Source: Kitasatospora sp. Root107
GTDB taxonomy: Bacteria > Actinomycetota > Actinomycetes > Streptomycetales > Streptomycetaceae
Assembly (NCBI RefSeq): GCF_001424875.1
Contig: NZ_LMCT01000012.1
Location: 609,513-673,512 of the forward strand
Direction: 5' to 3'
DNA length: 64,000 nucleotides
Part shown: piece by piece, positions 56,097 to 64,000 of the stretch
How the letters are laid out: each line of letters begins with the position of its first letter
Numbering within the stretch: the first letter of the stretch is position 1
Made by a program: the position numbers and the translations under genes
Notes under the pieces: generated by a model
The model's input: only the letters and a program-made list of their open reading frames with translations
What the model was told of the DNA's origin: nothing
Databases searched by the model: none

Positions 56097-57395
56097 GTGG
56101 CCACGCCACCGCCCACCCCGACCCGCCGTCAGTTCCTCGGACGGCTCTCGCTGCCCGAGCGGACGTACCTCACCGACGCGCTGCGCACCGAGACCGTGGG
56201 CGGCATCCTCCTCCTGCTGGCCGCCGCCGCGGCGCTCCTCTGGGCGAACCTCTGGCCCGGCTCGTACGACACCGTCCGCGAGTACACCATCGGCCCGTCC
56301 TCGCCGCTGCACCTCGACCTCAGCCTGGACGCCTGGGCCAAGGACGGGCTGCTGACCATCTTCTTCTTCGTGGCCGGGATCGAGCTCAAGCGCGAGTTCG
56401 TCGCGGGTGAGCTGCGCAGCCCGAGCGCCGCGATGCTGCCGGTGGTGGCGGCGGTCTGCGGCGTGGCACTGCCCGCGATCGTCTACGCGGTGGCCAACTC
56501 GGGCCCCGGCGGGCACCCGGGCGGCTGGGCCATCCCGACCGCCACCGACATCGCCTTCGCGCTCGGTGTGCTGGCCGTGGTGGGCAGTCACCTGCCGTCC
56601 GCGCTGCGGGCGTTCCTGCTCACGCTGGCCGTGGTGGACGACCTGATCGCGATCCTGATCATCGCGGTGTTCTACAGCTCGGGCATCGAGTTCTGGGCGC
56701 TCGGGCTGTCGGTGGCCGGTCTGGTGCTGTTCTGGTTCCTGCACCGGCACGGGGTGCACGGCTGGTACCTGTACGTGCCGCTGGCCTTCCTGATCTGGGC
56801 GCTGATGCACGAGAGCGGGGTGCACGCCACCGTCTCCGGTGTCGCCATGGGCCTGATCCTGCGCTGCCACAAGGTCGGGGACGAGAAGGTCTCCCCCGGT
56901 GAGCACATCGAGCACCAGGTCCGGCCGCTGTCGGCGGGCTTCGCGGTGCCGGTCTTCGCCCTGTTCGCGGCCGGGGTGTCGATCAGCGGCCCGGCGCTCG
57001 GCGAGGTGTTCACCCAGGCGGCGCCGCTCGGCATCGTGCTCGGCCTGCTGGTCGGCAAGACGGTGGGCATCTTCGGTGGCACCTGGCTGGCCGCCAGATT
57101 CACCAGGGCCGAGCTGAACCCGCAGCTCCGATGGGCCGACCTGTTCGCGGTCTCGACCCTGGCGGGCATCGGCTTCACCGTCTCGCTGCTGATCAGCGAA
57201 CTGGCCTTCCCGGACGACCCGGCGCTGGCCGACCGGGCCAAGGCCGCCGTACTGGTCGGCTCGCTGCTCTGCGCGCTGGTCGCCACCGTGCTGCTCAAAC
57301 TCCGCAACCGGCACTACCAGCAGCTGGTGGACGAGGAGAACCTCGACTCGGACAACGACGGCATCCCCGACGTCTACCAGCAGCCTGCGCACTGA
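56097..57395 (+). CDS. nhaA: Na+/H+ antiporter NhaA
   Basis: A 432-residue integral membrane antiporter with about 12 helices. The paired aspartates that bind the ion are Asp181-Asp182 in VVDDLIAILII. Family stretches TIFFFVAGIELKREFVAGEL and IPTATDIAFALGVLAVVGS are intact. It exports sodium and brings in protons, keeping pH and salt balance. The last 20 residues are odd: DSDNDGIPDVYQ is a calcium-loop-like sequence (DxDxDGxxD) at the cytoplasmic tail. GTG 56097 has CTGGAGG upstream. Confidence 0.95.
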   Translation: MATPPPTPTRRQFLGRLSLPERTYLTDALRTETVGGILLLLAAAAALLWANLWPGSYDTVREYTIGPSSPLHLDLSLDAWAKDGLLTIFFFVAGIELKREFVAGELRSPSAAMLPVVAAVCGVALPAIVYAVANSGPGGHPGGWAIPTATDIAFALGVLAVVGSHLPSALRAFLLTLAVVDDLIAILIIAVFYSSGIEFWALGLSVAGLVLFWFLHRHGVHGWYLYVPLAFLIWALMHESGVHATVSGVAMGLILRCHKVGDEKVSPGEHIEHQVRPLSAGFAVPVFALFAAGVSISGPALGEVFTQAAPLGIVLGLLVGKTVGIFGGTWLAARFTRAELNPQLRWADLFAVSTLAGIGFTVSLLISELAFPDDPALADRAKAAVLVGSLLCALVATVLLKLRNRHYQQLVDEENLDSDNDGIPDVYQQPAH

Positions 57396-57561
57396 CCCGG
57401 CATCACCCCTGAGGTCCCGTCAGGTGACACGCCGTCGCCCGAGGGGTGCCCCGGAGTGGTGCCGGACTGGCCGCTAGGGGCATGATTCAGAGCTGTCGGC
57501 AACAAACCCGCCACCGCAACTGCCCGGCCTCGTGAACCGGCCTCGTGAAGGAGAACCGCTG

Positions 57562-58038
57562 ATGCCCGCAGGAACCGCAGACCCGACCAGCGACGCCCGG
57601 GCGCCCTACGAGGGCGAGCGTTCGGTAGGGCAGCTGTTCGCGGCGGCCACCGCCGACCTGTCCGCCCTGGTGCACGACGAGATCGCACTCGCCAAGGCGG
57701 AGATCCGACAGGACGTCAAGCGCGGGGTCTCCGGCGGCGTCTCGCTCGCCGTCGCCGGTGTGGTCGCGCTGGCCGCGGTGCCGATGCTGAGCTTCGCCGC
57801 CGCGTACGGGCTGCAGGCGCTCGGGCTGACCCTCGGCTGGTCGTTCCTGATCGTGGCCGGGGCCTACCTGCTGCTGGCCGCGCTGCTCGGGCTGCTGGCG
57901 CTGCGCTCGTTCAAGAAGATCGAGAAGCCGCACCGCACCATCGAGGGCGCGCAGAAGACCGCGGACGTCCTGAAGAACGCCCGGCCGCGGCCGGCCACCC
58001 AGGAGGAGATCGACCGGGGCCTGGGCCGCCGCCCCTGA
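57562..58038 (+). CDS. actinobacterial phage-holin-like family protein
   Basis: A 158-residue protein of the Holin-X/DUF1469 family. A soluble start with the conserved SVGQLFAAATADLSALVHDE is followed by two close membrane helices (GVVALAAVPMLSFAAAYGL and FLIVAGAYLLLAALLGLLAL) and a charged end with KTADVLK. It is a membrane-remodelling or unknown-function family, not a prophage gene; no other phage genes are near. ATG 57562 has AAGGAG upstream. The alpha/beta hydrolase gene follows 144 bp downstream. Confidence 0.85.
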   Translation: MPAGTADPTSDARAPYEGERSVGQLFAAATADLSALVHDEIALAKAEIRQDVKRGVSGGVSLAVAGVVALAAVPMLSFAAAYGLQALGLTLGWSFLIVAGAYLLLAALLGLLALRSFKKIEKPHRTIEGAQKTADVLKNARPRPATQEEIDRGLGRRP

Positions 58039-58042
58039 CCCG

Positions 58043-58084
58043 GCGCTCCTGACCCCGTGCTCCTGACCCCGTGCTCCTGACCCC
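58043..58084 (+). repeat. three tandem 14-bp repeats
   Basis: GCGCTCCTGACCCC is followed by two copies of GTGCTCCTGACCCC, right after the stop of the holin-like gene. The role is unknown. Confidence 0.8.
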
Positions 58085-58182
58085 ACCGCGCCGACCGCCA
58101 ACGGCGCCGGTGTCACAGAGCATTCACAGCACCGGCGAGTGCCGGAGACGCGTTCGGCAATCGGGTGTGACACGCTCTCCGT

Positions 58183-59148
58183 ATGCCGCTGGACCAGATG
58201 CCCATGCCCTCCCGGGCCAGTACCCCGAGGACCGAGATCACCGAGACCCCGTGGGAGCTCCGCTCGGCCGGACCATGGACCCACCGCGACCTGGCGGCGA
58301 ACGGCGCCCGGTTCCACATCGCCGAGGCCGGTGAGGGCCCGCTGGTACTGCTGGTGCACGGCTGGCCCGAGTACTGGTGGGCCTGGCGGCACCAGCTGAC
58401 CGCGCTGGCCGAGGCCGGTTTCCGGGCGGTGGCGCTGGACCTGCGCGGGGTCGGCGGCAGCGACCGCACCCCGCGCGGCTACGACCCCGGCAACCTGGCG
58501 CTGGACATCACCGGCGTGATCCGCTCGCTCGGCGAGCGGCAGGCGCACCTGGTCGGGCACGCCCTGGGCGGTTCGCTGGCCTGGGTGGCGGCCGTGATGC
58601 GGCCCTCGGTGATCCGCAGCCTGACCGTGGTCTCCGCCGCCCACCCCCGGCAGCTGCGCCGGGCCCTGCTGACGGACCGTCGGCAGATGGCCGCCTTCGA
58701 CCACGTGCTGAACTTCCAGCGCCCCTGGGTGCCGGAGCGCCGCCTGGTCGCGGACGACGCGGCCCTGGTCGGCCGCTACCTCACCGAGTGGAGCGGACCC
58801 AACCAGCCGGACGCCGAGGCCCTGCACGCGTACCGGCAGGCGGTGCAGATCCCGAGCACCGCGCACTGCTCGATCGAGCCGTACCGCTGGCTGCTGCGCT
58901 CGATGGCGCGGCCGGACGGCATCCAGTTCGCCCGCCGGATGAAGAAGCCGATCACCGCGCCGACCCTGCACATCCAGGGGGCGGCCGATCCGGTGCTGCT
59001 CTCGCACACCGCGCTGGGCGCGGGCGAGTTCGTCGAGGCGCCGTACCGCTGGCGGCTGCTGCCCGGGGTCGGGCACTTCCCGCACGAGGAGGCGCCGGCC
59101 GAGTTCTCGGCGGAGCTGATCGAGTGGGTCAGGGAGCACCAGAGCTGA
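58183..59148 (+). CDS. alpha/beta hydrolase lacking the catalytic nucleophile
   Basis: A 321-residue epoxide-hydrolase-like fold: oxyanion loop VHGWPEYWWAW, DLRGVGGSDRT, then the nucleophile elbow VGHALGGSLAW. Ala127 stands where Asp (epoxide hydrolases) or Ser is required; a GAC to GCC change would explain it. The acid region GAADPVLLSH and the histidine in GVGHFPHEEAP remain. The rest of the fold, including the lid, looks complete. Hydrolysis by the usual route is therefore unlikely; a binding role or recent inactivation is possible. The ATG lacks a strong ribosome site. Confidence 0.85.
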   Translation: MPLDQMPMPSRASTPRTEITETPWELRSAGPWTHRDLAANGARFHIAEAGEGPLVLLVHGWPEYWWAWRHQLTALAEAGFRAVALDLRGVGGSDRTPRGYDPGNLALDITGVIRSLGERQAHLVGHALGGSLAWVAAVMRPSVIRSLTVVSAAHPRQLRRALLTDRRQMAAFDHVLNFQRPWVPERRLVADDAALVGRYLTEWSGPNQPDAEALHAYRQAVQIPSTAHCSIEPYRWLLRSMARPDGIQFARRMKKPITAPTLHIQGAADPVLLSHTALGAGEFVEAPYRWRLLPGVGHFPHEEAPAEFSAELIEWVREHQS

Positions 59149-59264
59149 CCGGCCGACGGCGGCCCGGGTCGCCGGACTTGACGCATGTTCATATGACAAG
59201 TGCATAGGACAGTCGGGTCATCCGGTCGCGGTTACGCCGCCCGATGGGCGGGCATCCATCCGGT

Positions 59265-59471
59265 ATGACCTGGATGCCCGACCGCGAAGCTGTCACGCGC
59301 CGACGACGCCGCACCAGCAGCTCGCAGCAGCAGCACCCCGAACCACACGAGTACGAGACCTACGGCCGGATCGGCCGCCAGCGCGAGACAGAGGCGCATC
59401 CGATGGGCATCCCGCGCATCCTCCAGCGGCGCGCCCGCTGGGTGGGGGCGCGCCTCCGTCGCGAGGAGTGA
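59265..59471 (+). CDS. small basic ORF, uncertain
   Basis: A 68-residue frame starting MTWMPDREAV, very rich in Arg (RRRRR, RRARWVGARLRREE). The third codon positions are only partly G/C-biased and no ribosome site is seen. It occupies the otherwise empty 342-bp gap before the DUF457-like gene. I cannot assign a family; it may be noise. Confidence 0.3.
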   Translation: MTWMPDREAVTRRRRRTSSSQQQHPEPHEYETYGRIGRQRETEAHPMGIPRILQRRARWVGARLRREE

Positions 59472-59490
59472 GCCGACGTCAGAACCGCCG

Positions 59491-60192
59491 TCAGGTGAGC
59501 ACGGTCGGCGAGACCGCCGTGAACCAGAGCAGCACGAAGGTCGCCACCGACATGATCGGCACCAGCACCTTGGTCTCCACCGAGTTGCCGGTGCGCTTGA
59601 TCAGCACCACCTCGTAACGCTCCTTGTGCGGCCAGAGCAGTGGCGCGCCCTTCTTGGTCAGGCAGTCGCCCAGCAGGTGCGCCAGGGTGCCCAGCGCGAC
59701 CGCGTACGGCAGCCAGCCGGGCGCGTTGGGCATCCAGTTGTTCATCCCGGCGGTGCCGAGCACCGAGAGGCCGATGATGGTGATCCACATCGTCGGCCCG
59801 TCGCCCGGCGGGTGCAGCCGCAGTGCCCGGATCGCCAGCGCGAGCAGGAAGAACGTCATCGCCAGGGTGAAGTTGCGGCCCAGGAAGCTGACGCCCGCCC
59901 AGGTGCCGCCACCCATCAGCGCGACGAACAGCAGCGAGTGGGTGGCCTTCCGGTGCCCGCCGGAGGCCCAGGCGACGAAGCGGCAGAGCGCCTTGGAGAT
60001 CGGGCCGAGGAAGTTGGCGATCGTCCCGTCGTGGTGGTCCAGGTCGGGCAGCAGTGCCGCACCGGCCGCCAGGATGGTGCCCATCATGACGTCGGCGGGC
60101 GCCAGGTGGACGTCGAACAGCATCGGCGCCAGGAACGGCGCGGTGCCCGCGTACAGCATCGCTCCGCTGACCGCGTGCGAGTGACCCATCAT
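59491..60192 (-). CDS. YdjM/DUF457-like membrane metal-dependent hydrolase
   Basis: A 233-residue membrane protein. The start MMGHSHAVSGAMLY, then LLPDLDHHDGTIAN, HRKATHSLLFVAL and LAHLLGDCLTKKG give the His/Asp set of this family (HSH, DLDHH, HS, HLLGD), which would bind a metal at the membrane face. E. coli YdjM is LexA-controlled. About five hydrophobic helices are visible. ATG 60192 has GGAGG 13 bases upstream. The substrate is unknown. Confidence 0.85.
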   Translation of the reverse strand: MMGHSHAVSGAMLYAGTAPFLAPMLFDVHLAPADVMMGTILAAGAALLPDLDHHDGTIANFLGPISKALCRFVAWASGGHRKATHSLLFVALMGGGTWAGVSFLGRNFTLAMTFFLLALAIRALRLHPPGDGPTMWITIIGLSVLGTAGMNNWMPNAPGWLPYAVALGTLAHLLGDCLTKKGAPLLWPHKERYEVVLIKRTGNSVETKVLVPIMSVATFVLLWFTAVSPTVLT

Positions 60193-60320
60193 GACCGGCC
60201 GTCCTCCAATGCCCCGTACTGCGTCTGACCTGCCGTCGGACCCGTTGTGCCGCACGGCTGTTGAGCCGAACGGGTGAGCCCGGGGCGACGCTACCAGTCG
60301 GCGGCGGACGGGGCGGAGGA

Positions 60321-61505
60321 TCAGAGCGCGCAGCCCTCGGTGTCGACCCTGGTGGTGGCGCCCGCGCCGGCCTGCGCCTCGCCGCGCACCTCGGCGGCGG
60401 TCAGCACGTAGCCGGTGTCCGAGCTGTCCAGCGACTTGGCGAAGACCACCCCGTACACCCGGCCGTCCGGGGTGAGCAGCGGGCCGCCGCTGTTGCCCTG
60501 CCGGACCAGCGAGCGCACCGAGTAGACGTCCCTGACCACCTGGCCGCGGTGGTAGATGTCCGGGCCGTTGGCCTGGATCCGGCCCCGGATGCGGGCGGGC
60601 TGGACGTTGAACGCGCCGTTCTCCGGGAAGCCCGCGACGATCGCGCTGTCGTTGGTCTTCGCCTCGTCGGCGAAGCTCAGCGCCGGGGCGTTCAGCTTCG
60701 GCACATCCAGCACCGCGATGTCGCGCTGCCAGTCGTAGCGGACCACGGTGGCGTCGTAGAGCTGGCCGGTGCCGCCGATCTGCACGGTCGGCTCGTCCAC
60801 GCCGCCGACCACGTGGGCGTTGGTCATCACCCGGTGCGGGGCGAACACGAAGCCGGTGCCCTCCAGGGTCTTGCCGCAGGCGGTGGCGGTGCCGACCACC
60901 TTGACCAGGCTCTGCCGGGCCTTCGCCACCACCGGGCTGGCGGCCAGCGCCGGGTCGGGCGGCTCCACCTCGGTGATCGACTCCCGCTCGAAGGGGTTGA
61001 AGACCTGTGGGAAGCCGTTCCTGGCCAGCGCCTTGGTGAAGTCGGAGAACCAGTTCGGCGCGTCCGCCGGCAGCGCGGACTGCACCCCGCCGAGCACCTC
61101 GGAGGTCCGGACCTGCTTGGAGACGGTCGGCAGCGAGGTGCCCGCCAGCGCGGAGCCGATCAGCCAGGCGACCAGCAGCATCGAGATCACGTTGACCACC
61201 GAGCCGCCGACCGCGTCCAGCGTCCTGGCCGGGCGCCGGCCGATGTGGCCGCGCAGCTTCCAGCCGAAGTGAGTGGTCACCGCCTGGCCGATCGCGGCGA
61301 AGACGATCACCACCACGACCGCGACCACCGAGGCCACCGTGCCGGGGTCGAGGTGGCGCAGCAGCAGCGGGAGCAGCTGGACGGCGATCAGACCGCCGCT
61401 CAGGAACCCGAGCACCGACAGCACGCCGACCACGAAGCCCTGCCGGTAGCCGGTCACGGCAAAACCCAGCGCGGCGACGATCAGCAGCAGATCCAGGACA
61501 TTCAC
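60321..61505 (-). CDS. MarP-type periplasmic serine protease
   Basis: A 394-residue membrane-bound protease. Four N-terminal helices form the colicin-V-production-like domain (DLLLIVAALGFAVTGYRQG onward, to about residue 125). The trypsin-like domain follows, with His in TNAHVVGG, Asp in WQRDIAVLD and Ser in RQGNSGGPLL. Two cysteines (TACGKT, EGC) may form the redox-sensitive disulfide described in mycobacterial MarP, which supports acid and oxidative stress survival. GTG 61505 has GGGAGGG upstream. It follows the Nudix gene by 77 bp and is probably in one operon with nth. Confidence 0.93.
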   Translation of the reverse strand: MNVLDLLLIVAALGFAVTGYRQGFVVGVLSVLGFLSGGLIAVQLLPLLLRHLDPGTVASVVAVVVVIVFAAIGQAVTTHFGWKLRGHIGRRPARTLDAVGGSVVNVISMLLVAWLIGSALAGTSLPTVSKQVRTSEVLGGVQSALPADAPNWFSDFTKALARNGFPQVFNPFERESITEVEPPDPALAASPVVAKARQSLVKVVGTATACGKTLEGTGFVFAPHRVMTNAHVVGGVDEPTVQIGGTGQLYDATVVRYDWQRDIAVLDVPKLNAPALSFADEAKTNDSAIVAGFPENGAFNVQPARIRGRIQANGPDIYHRGQVVRDVYSVRSLVRQGNSGGPLLTPDGRVYGVVFAKSLDSSDTGYVLTAAEVRGEAQAGAGATTRVDTEGCAL

Positions 61506-61581
61506 CCGGCTACCCTCCCATGGGCCGACGCCCGAACGGCGGTACACCCGGTGACGCCGTGCAACTCCCGCACGTCGGCCG

Positions 61582-62244
61582 CTACAGGCTGACCGTCCGG
61601 GAGCTGTCCCACTCCCGTTCCAGGCCGCTGTAGTGCAGCACCCGGTCGATCACACCCGCCGTGAAGCCCCAGACCAGCCGGCCCGCCACCTCGAAGGCCG
61701 GGCCGACATGGCCGGACGGGTGCCGCAGCCGGGCCCGGTTGGCCGGGTCGGTCAGCTCGGTCAGTGGCACCCGGAACACCGCACCCGTCTCGGCCGGATC
61801 GACCGGCGCGACCGGGGTCTCCCGGCGCCACCAACCCAGCACGGGGGTCACCACGAAGTCGCTGACCGGGATGTACAGCGCGGGCAGGACCGCGAACACC
61901 TGCACCCCGGCCGGGTCGAGGCCGGTCTCCTCCTCCGCCTCGCGCAGCGCGGCGGCCACCGGGCCGACACTCGCCGGGTCGCCGTCCACCGGGTCCAGCG
62001 CACCGCCCGGGAAGGACGGCTGGCCGGCGTGCGAGCGCAGCGCCCTGGCCCGCTCGATCAGCAGCAGGTCAGGACCTGAGGGACCGTCACCGAACAGCAC
62101 CAGCACGGCCGAGGCCCGGCCCCCCTGGGCCGGCGGCAGGAACCTGCTGAGCTGCTCGGGCCGGACGGTCTCGGCCGCCTCCCGTACCGGCAGCAGCCAC
62201 CGCGGCAGCCCGTCCCGCTCGATCAGTTCCGCCAGCCCCGTCAC
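61582..62244 (-). CDS. CoA pyrophosphatase-type Nudix hydrolase
   Basis: A 220-residue Nudix enzyme. The Nudix box is [16 protein letters not shown] followed by [12 protein letters not shown], with the extra residues typical of the CoA pyrophosphatase group. The upstream [22 protein letters not shown] is the second signature of this group. These enzymes split CoA or its oxidised forms into 4-phosphopantetheine and ADP. The GTG at 62244 overlaps the nth stop as GTGA, so the pair is coupled. Confidence 0.9.
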   Translation of the reverse strand: MTGLAELIERDGLPRWLLPVREAAETVRPEQLSRFLPPAQGGRASAVLVLFGDGPSGPDLLLIERARALRSHAGQPSFPGGALDPVDGDPASVGPVAAALREAEEETGLDPAGVQVFAVLPALYIPVSDFVVTPVLGWWRRETPVAPVDPAETGAVFRVPLTELTDPANRARLRHPSGHVGPAFEVAGRLVWGFTAGVIDRVLHYSGLEREWDSSRTVSL

Positions 62245-63065
62245 CCGGACACCTCCACCGTCACCGTCCCGGCCGGTGGCGCGGGCTCGCCCGGGTAGTC
62301 GGCCGGCGGCTTGAGCCGTTGGCCCGGCTGGCCACCCTTCTCGTACTTCAGCAGCTTCGCGGCCTTCTCGGGGTCGGTTTCGCCGACTCCGTAGGACGGG
62401 CAGAGCGCGGCGATCGGGCAGGCCCCGCAGGCCGGGCGGCGGGCGTGGCAGATCCGGCGGCCGTGGAACACCACCCGGTGCGAGAGCATCGTCCACTCGG
62501 ACTTCGGGAAGATCTCCGCCACCGTCGCCTCGACCTTGACCGGGTCCTCGTCCGTGGTCCACCCGAACCGCCGGGCCAGCCGCCCGAAGTGGGTGTCCAC
62601 GGTGATCCCCGGCACGCCGAACACGTTGCCGAGCACCACGTTCGCGGTCTTCCGTCCGACCCCGGGCAGCGTGACCAGATCCACCAGGCGGCCGGGCACC
62701 TCACCACCGAAGTTGTCCCGGAGCGCGATCGACAGCCCGATCAGCGACCTCGCCTTGGCGCGGAAGAACCCGGTCGGCCGGATGATCTCCTCCAGCTCCT
62801 CCGGCACCGCCGCTGCCATGTCCTCCGGCGTCGGGTACTTCGCGAACAGCGCCGGGGTGGTCTGATTCACCCTCAGATCGGTGGTCTGCGCCGACAGCAC
62901 GGTGGCCACCAGCAGCTCGAACGGGTTCTCGAAGTCCAGCTCCGGGTGCGCGTACGGGTAGACCTCCGCCAACTCCCGGTTGATCTTCCGGGCCCGCCGC
63001 ACCATGCCCAGGTGCGACTCCGGCTTGCGCCCCTTCACGGGCGGCTCGACCTTGCTCTCTGCCAT
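62241..63065 (-). CDS. nth: endonuclease III (base-excision DNA glycosylase)
   Basis: A 274-residue repair enzyme. The helix-hairpin-helix [14 protein letters not shown] holds the catalytic Lys, and Asp follows in [11 protein letters not shown]. The 4Fe-4S loop is complete: [17 protein letters not shown]. It removes oxidised pyrimidines and cuts the abasic site. The 40-residue tail with [13 protein letters not shown] is specific to actinobacteria. ATG 63065 is the first start of the operon nth-Nudix-marP. Confidence 0.96.
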   Translation of the reverse strand: MAESKVEPPVKGRKPESHLGMVRRARKINRELAEVYPYAHPELDFENPFELLVATVLSAQTTDLRVNQTTPALFAKYPTPEDMAAAVPEELEEIIRPTGFFRAKARSLIGLSIALRDNFGGEVPGRLVDLVTLPGVGRKTANVVLGNVFGVPGITVDTHFGRLARRFGWTTDEDPVKVEATVAEIFPKSEWTMLSHRVVFHGRRICHARRPACGACPIAALCPSYGVGETDPEKAAKLLKYEKGGQPGQRLKPPADYPGEPAPPAGTVTVEVSG

Positions 63066-63164
63066 GCACGCAGGCTACGCCGAACCGTAAGCCTCGATGT
63101 TCGGGTTTGCTTGGGCAGTGCTGCCTCAACGCCACCGGGGAACGCGGAGGCCGCGGCTCGACTC

Positions 63165-63505
63165 TCAAATCGACCGGTCCACCTCGCCAATCCGCCGTTC
63201 AACCTCAAGGTCATCGGTGACGAGCTGCGAGGGGAGCTGGCGGTATGGCGTGCCGCCCAGAGAAGGCTGCTGCACGCCGCCTGGCTGGTGCCGCTCGGCG
63301 AACTTCGCGGAGATGGAAGCCCGGGAGTTCGACCTGCAGGCCATTCCCGGTCGGCGCGGGAAAGTCGGCCGAGCGTGTGCACAGTGTCCTCGAACCACCT
63401 GGTCGCGGCGGCGGGCGGTACGTCCTCGTCATCGCTCAGGTCGATACTCACGACGAGATCCGCGTGGAGACCCTGGCCAAGATGGTTGAGCAGGGTGTCG
63501 GTCAT
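63165..63505 (-). pseudogene. broken gene of unknown family
   Basis: A plausible start (ATG 63505 behind GGAGCGACC) gives MTDTLLNHLGQGLHADLVV and SIDLSDDEDVPPAAATRWFE. Coding character then fails near 63380, while a second frame (63398-63165) reads like a C-terminus, ending VTDDLEVERRIGEVDRSI. I read this as one short gene with a frameshift. No function is assigned. Confidence 0.4.
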
Positions 63506-63541
63506 GGTCGCTCCGGAGAAGTAAGAAGGTGGCCGAATATG

Positions 63542-64000
63542 TCAGCACTGCCACAGGAACGCGGCCTGCTCGCAGGGCTCACATGCGAAGACACAGGCGC
63601 TGCCGCAGCCGCCGAAGTTCATCGCTGTGGTGTGGTCGGGGCCTTCCTCCAGTTGGGCGATGATTGGCATCGCCCGGGCACAGGACGGGCAGGACGGCGT
63701 TTCGTCGTTCTGGAGCCAAGAGGGTGATCCGCCGAGTTGGCCGAGGACCTCCATGCTCGACCGGCCGGTCCGTGCGGCCCATGCCTCGTGGGCCTGGTCG
63801 TAGTCCGAGTTGGCAACGGACTCGAAGGCGGCTGTACGGACCGCGCCGAGCAAGATCACCTCCTCGTCGTCGCCCGCGCCGAGTTCGGGCAGCGGCATGC
63901 GCACGAGCCCGTCCGTAGGGAAGAGCAGCGCCCGGTGCCGGCGGCGCGACCAAGTCCTCCGGCCGGCCCGGCACCTCGCCACCGAGGTTGCACCGTGGCC
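63542..64000 (-). CDS. DUF1963-like (YwqG-type) protein, partial
   Basis: The C-terminal part of a gene that enters from the right edge. SPSWLQNDETPSCPSCARAM, then AMNFGGCGSACVFACEPCEQ and AAFLWQC, match the zinc-ribbon-containing end of the DUF1963 family. Two CxxC pairs may bind metal. The last 60 bp on the right read better in another frame (EVPGRPEDLVAPPAPG), so a frame error near 63910 is possible. The full start lies outside the window. Confidence 0.55.
   Translation of the reverse strand, partial: GHGATSVARCRAGRRTWSRRRHRALLFPTDGLVRMPLPELGAGDDEEVILLGAVRTAAFESVANSDYDQAHEAWAARTGRSSMEVLGQLGGSPSWLQNDETPSCPSCARAMPIIAQLEEGPDHTTAMNFGGCGSACVFACEPCEQAAFLWQC

Noticed and set aside
57562..58038. 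Prophage based on the holin-like gene
   Set aside because: The family is a common chromosomal actinobacterial one and no other phage gene is near.

Overview
The window comes from a high-GC Gram-positive actinomycete, almost certainly a member of the Streptomycetaceae (Streptomyces or Kitasatospora). It contains bldG with its downstream anti-sigma gene, an actinobacterial tad pilus operon ending in an ssd-like gene, topA next to an MFS-thymidylate kinase fusion, and a 6C small RNA between ssd and a HAD hydrolase. Frequent GTG starts and strong G/C bias at third codon positions agree with this.

Region 1 (about 1-16300) is a ribosomal peptide (RiPP) gene cluster. A 54-residue precursor with a serine-rich core (14246-14082, minus strand) heads a tightly coupled minus-strand operon: cytochrome P450, HlyD-like adaptor, ABC exporter with a C39 leader peptidase, a second NHLM-type ABC exporter, a LanM-like dehydratase whose cyclase half has lost its zinc ligands, a fused RRE/E1-like/YcaO cyclodehydratase, and a SagB-like azoline oxidase. 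A divergent ATPase/permease pair (14510-16293) may provide self-protection. The gene set predicts a peptide carrying both azol(in)es and dehydroalanines, made with a LanM-type rather than a LanB-type dehydratase. This is the strongest candidate for an undescribed system in the window.

Region 2 (16300-21270) is an accessory patch. It has a DUF2254 remnant, a DUF7144 membrane protein, a SnoaL-like protein, remnants of a tyrosine recombinase and an ISAs1 transposase, a secreted arabinan-type glycosidase with an AbfB domain and a LacI-type operator upstream, about 1 kb without a recognisable gene, and a tRNA-Thr(CGU) that could have been the integration site of a lost element.

Region 3 (21350-63065) is conserved chromosomal core: leuE-like exporter, TAP-type lipoprotein hydrolase, esterase, holB, MFS-tmk fusion, topA, a methyltransferase, the bldG operon, an MrfA-like helicase, the tad operon with ssd, 6C RNA, a HAD hydrolase, a Fic-like protein, a CooC-like ATPase, a SulP-carbonic anhydrase fusion, acsA, nhaA, a holin-like protein, MarP protease, a CoA-type Nudix hydrolase and nth. 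Several of these carry lesions: a frameshifted tadB, an acsA frame and a TadE-like frame that have lost their usual stops and run antisense into neighbours, and an alpha/beta hydrolase lacking its nucleophile. The last kilobase holds a broken gene and a partial CDS.

Two copies of a roughly 115-bp element with 21-bp terminal inverted repeats (77-191 and 26296-26411) lie just downstream of minus-strand genes. Their interiors are in opposite orientation.
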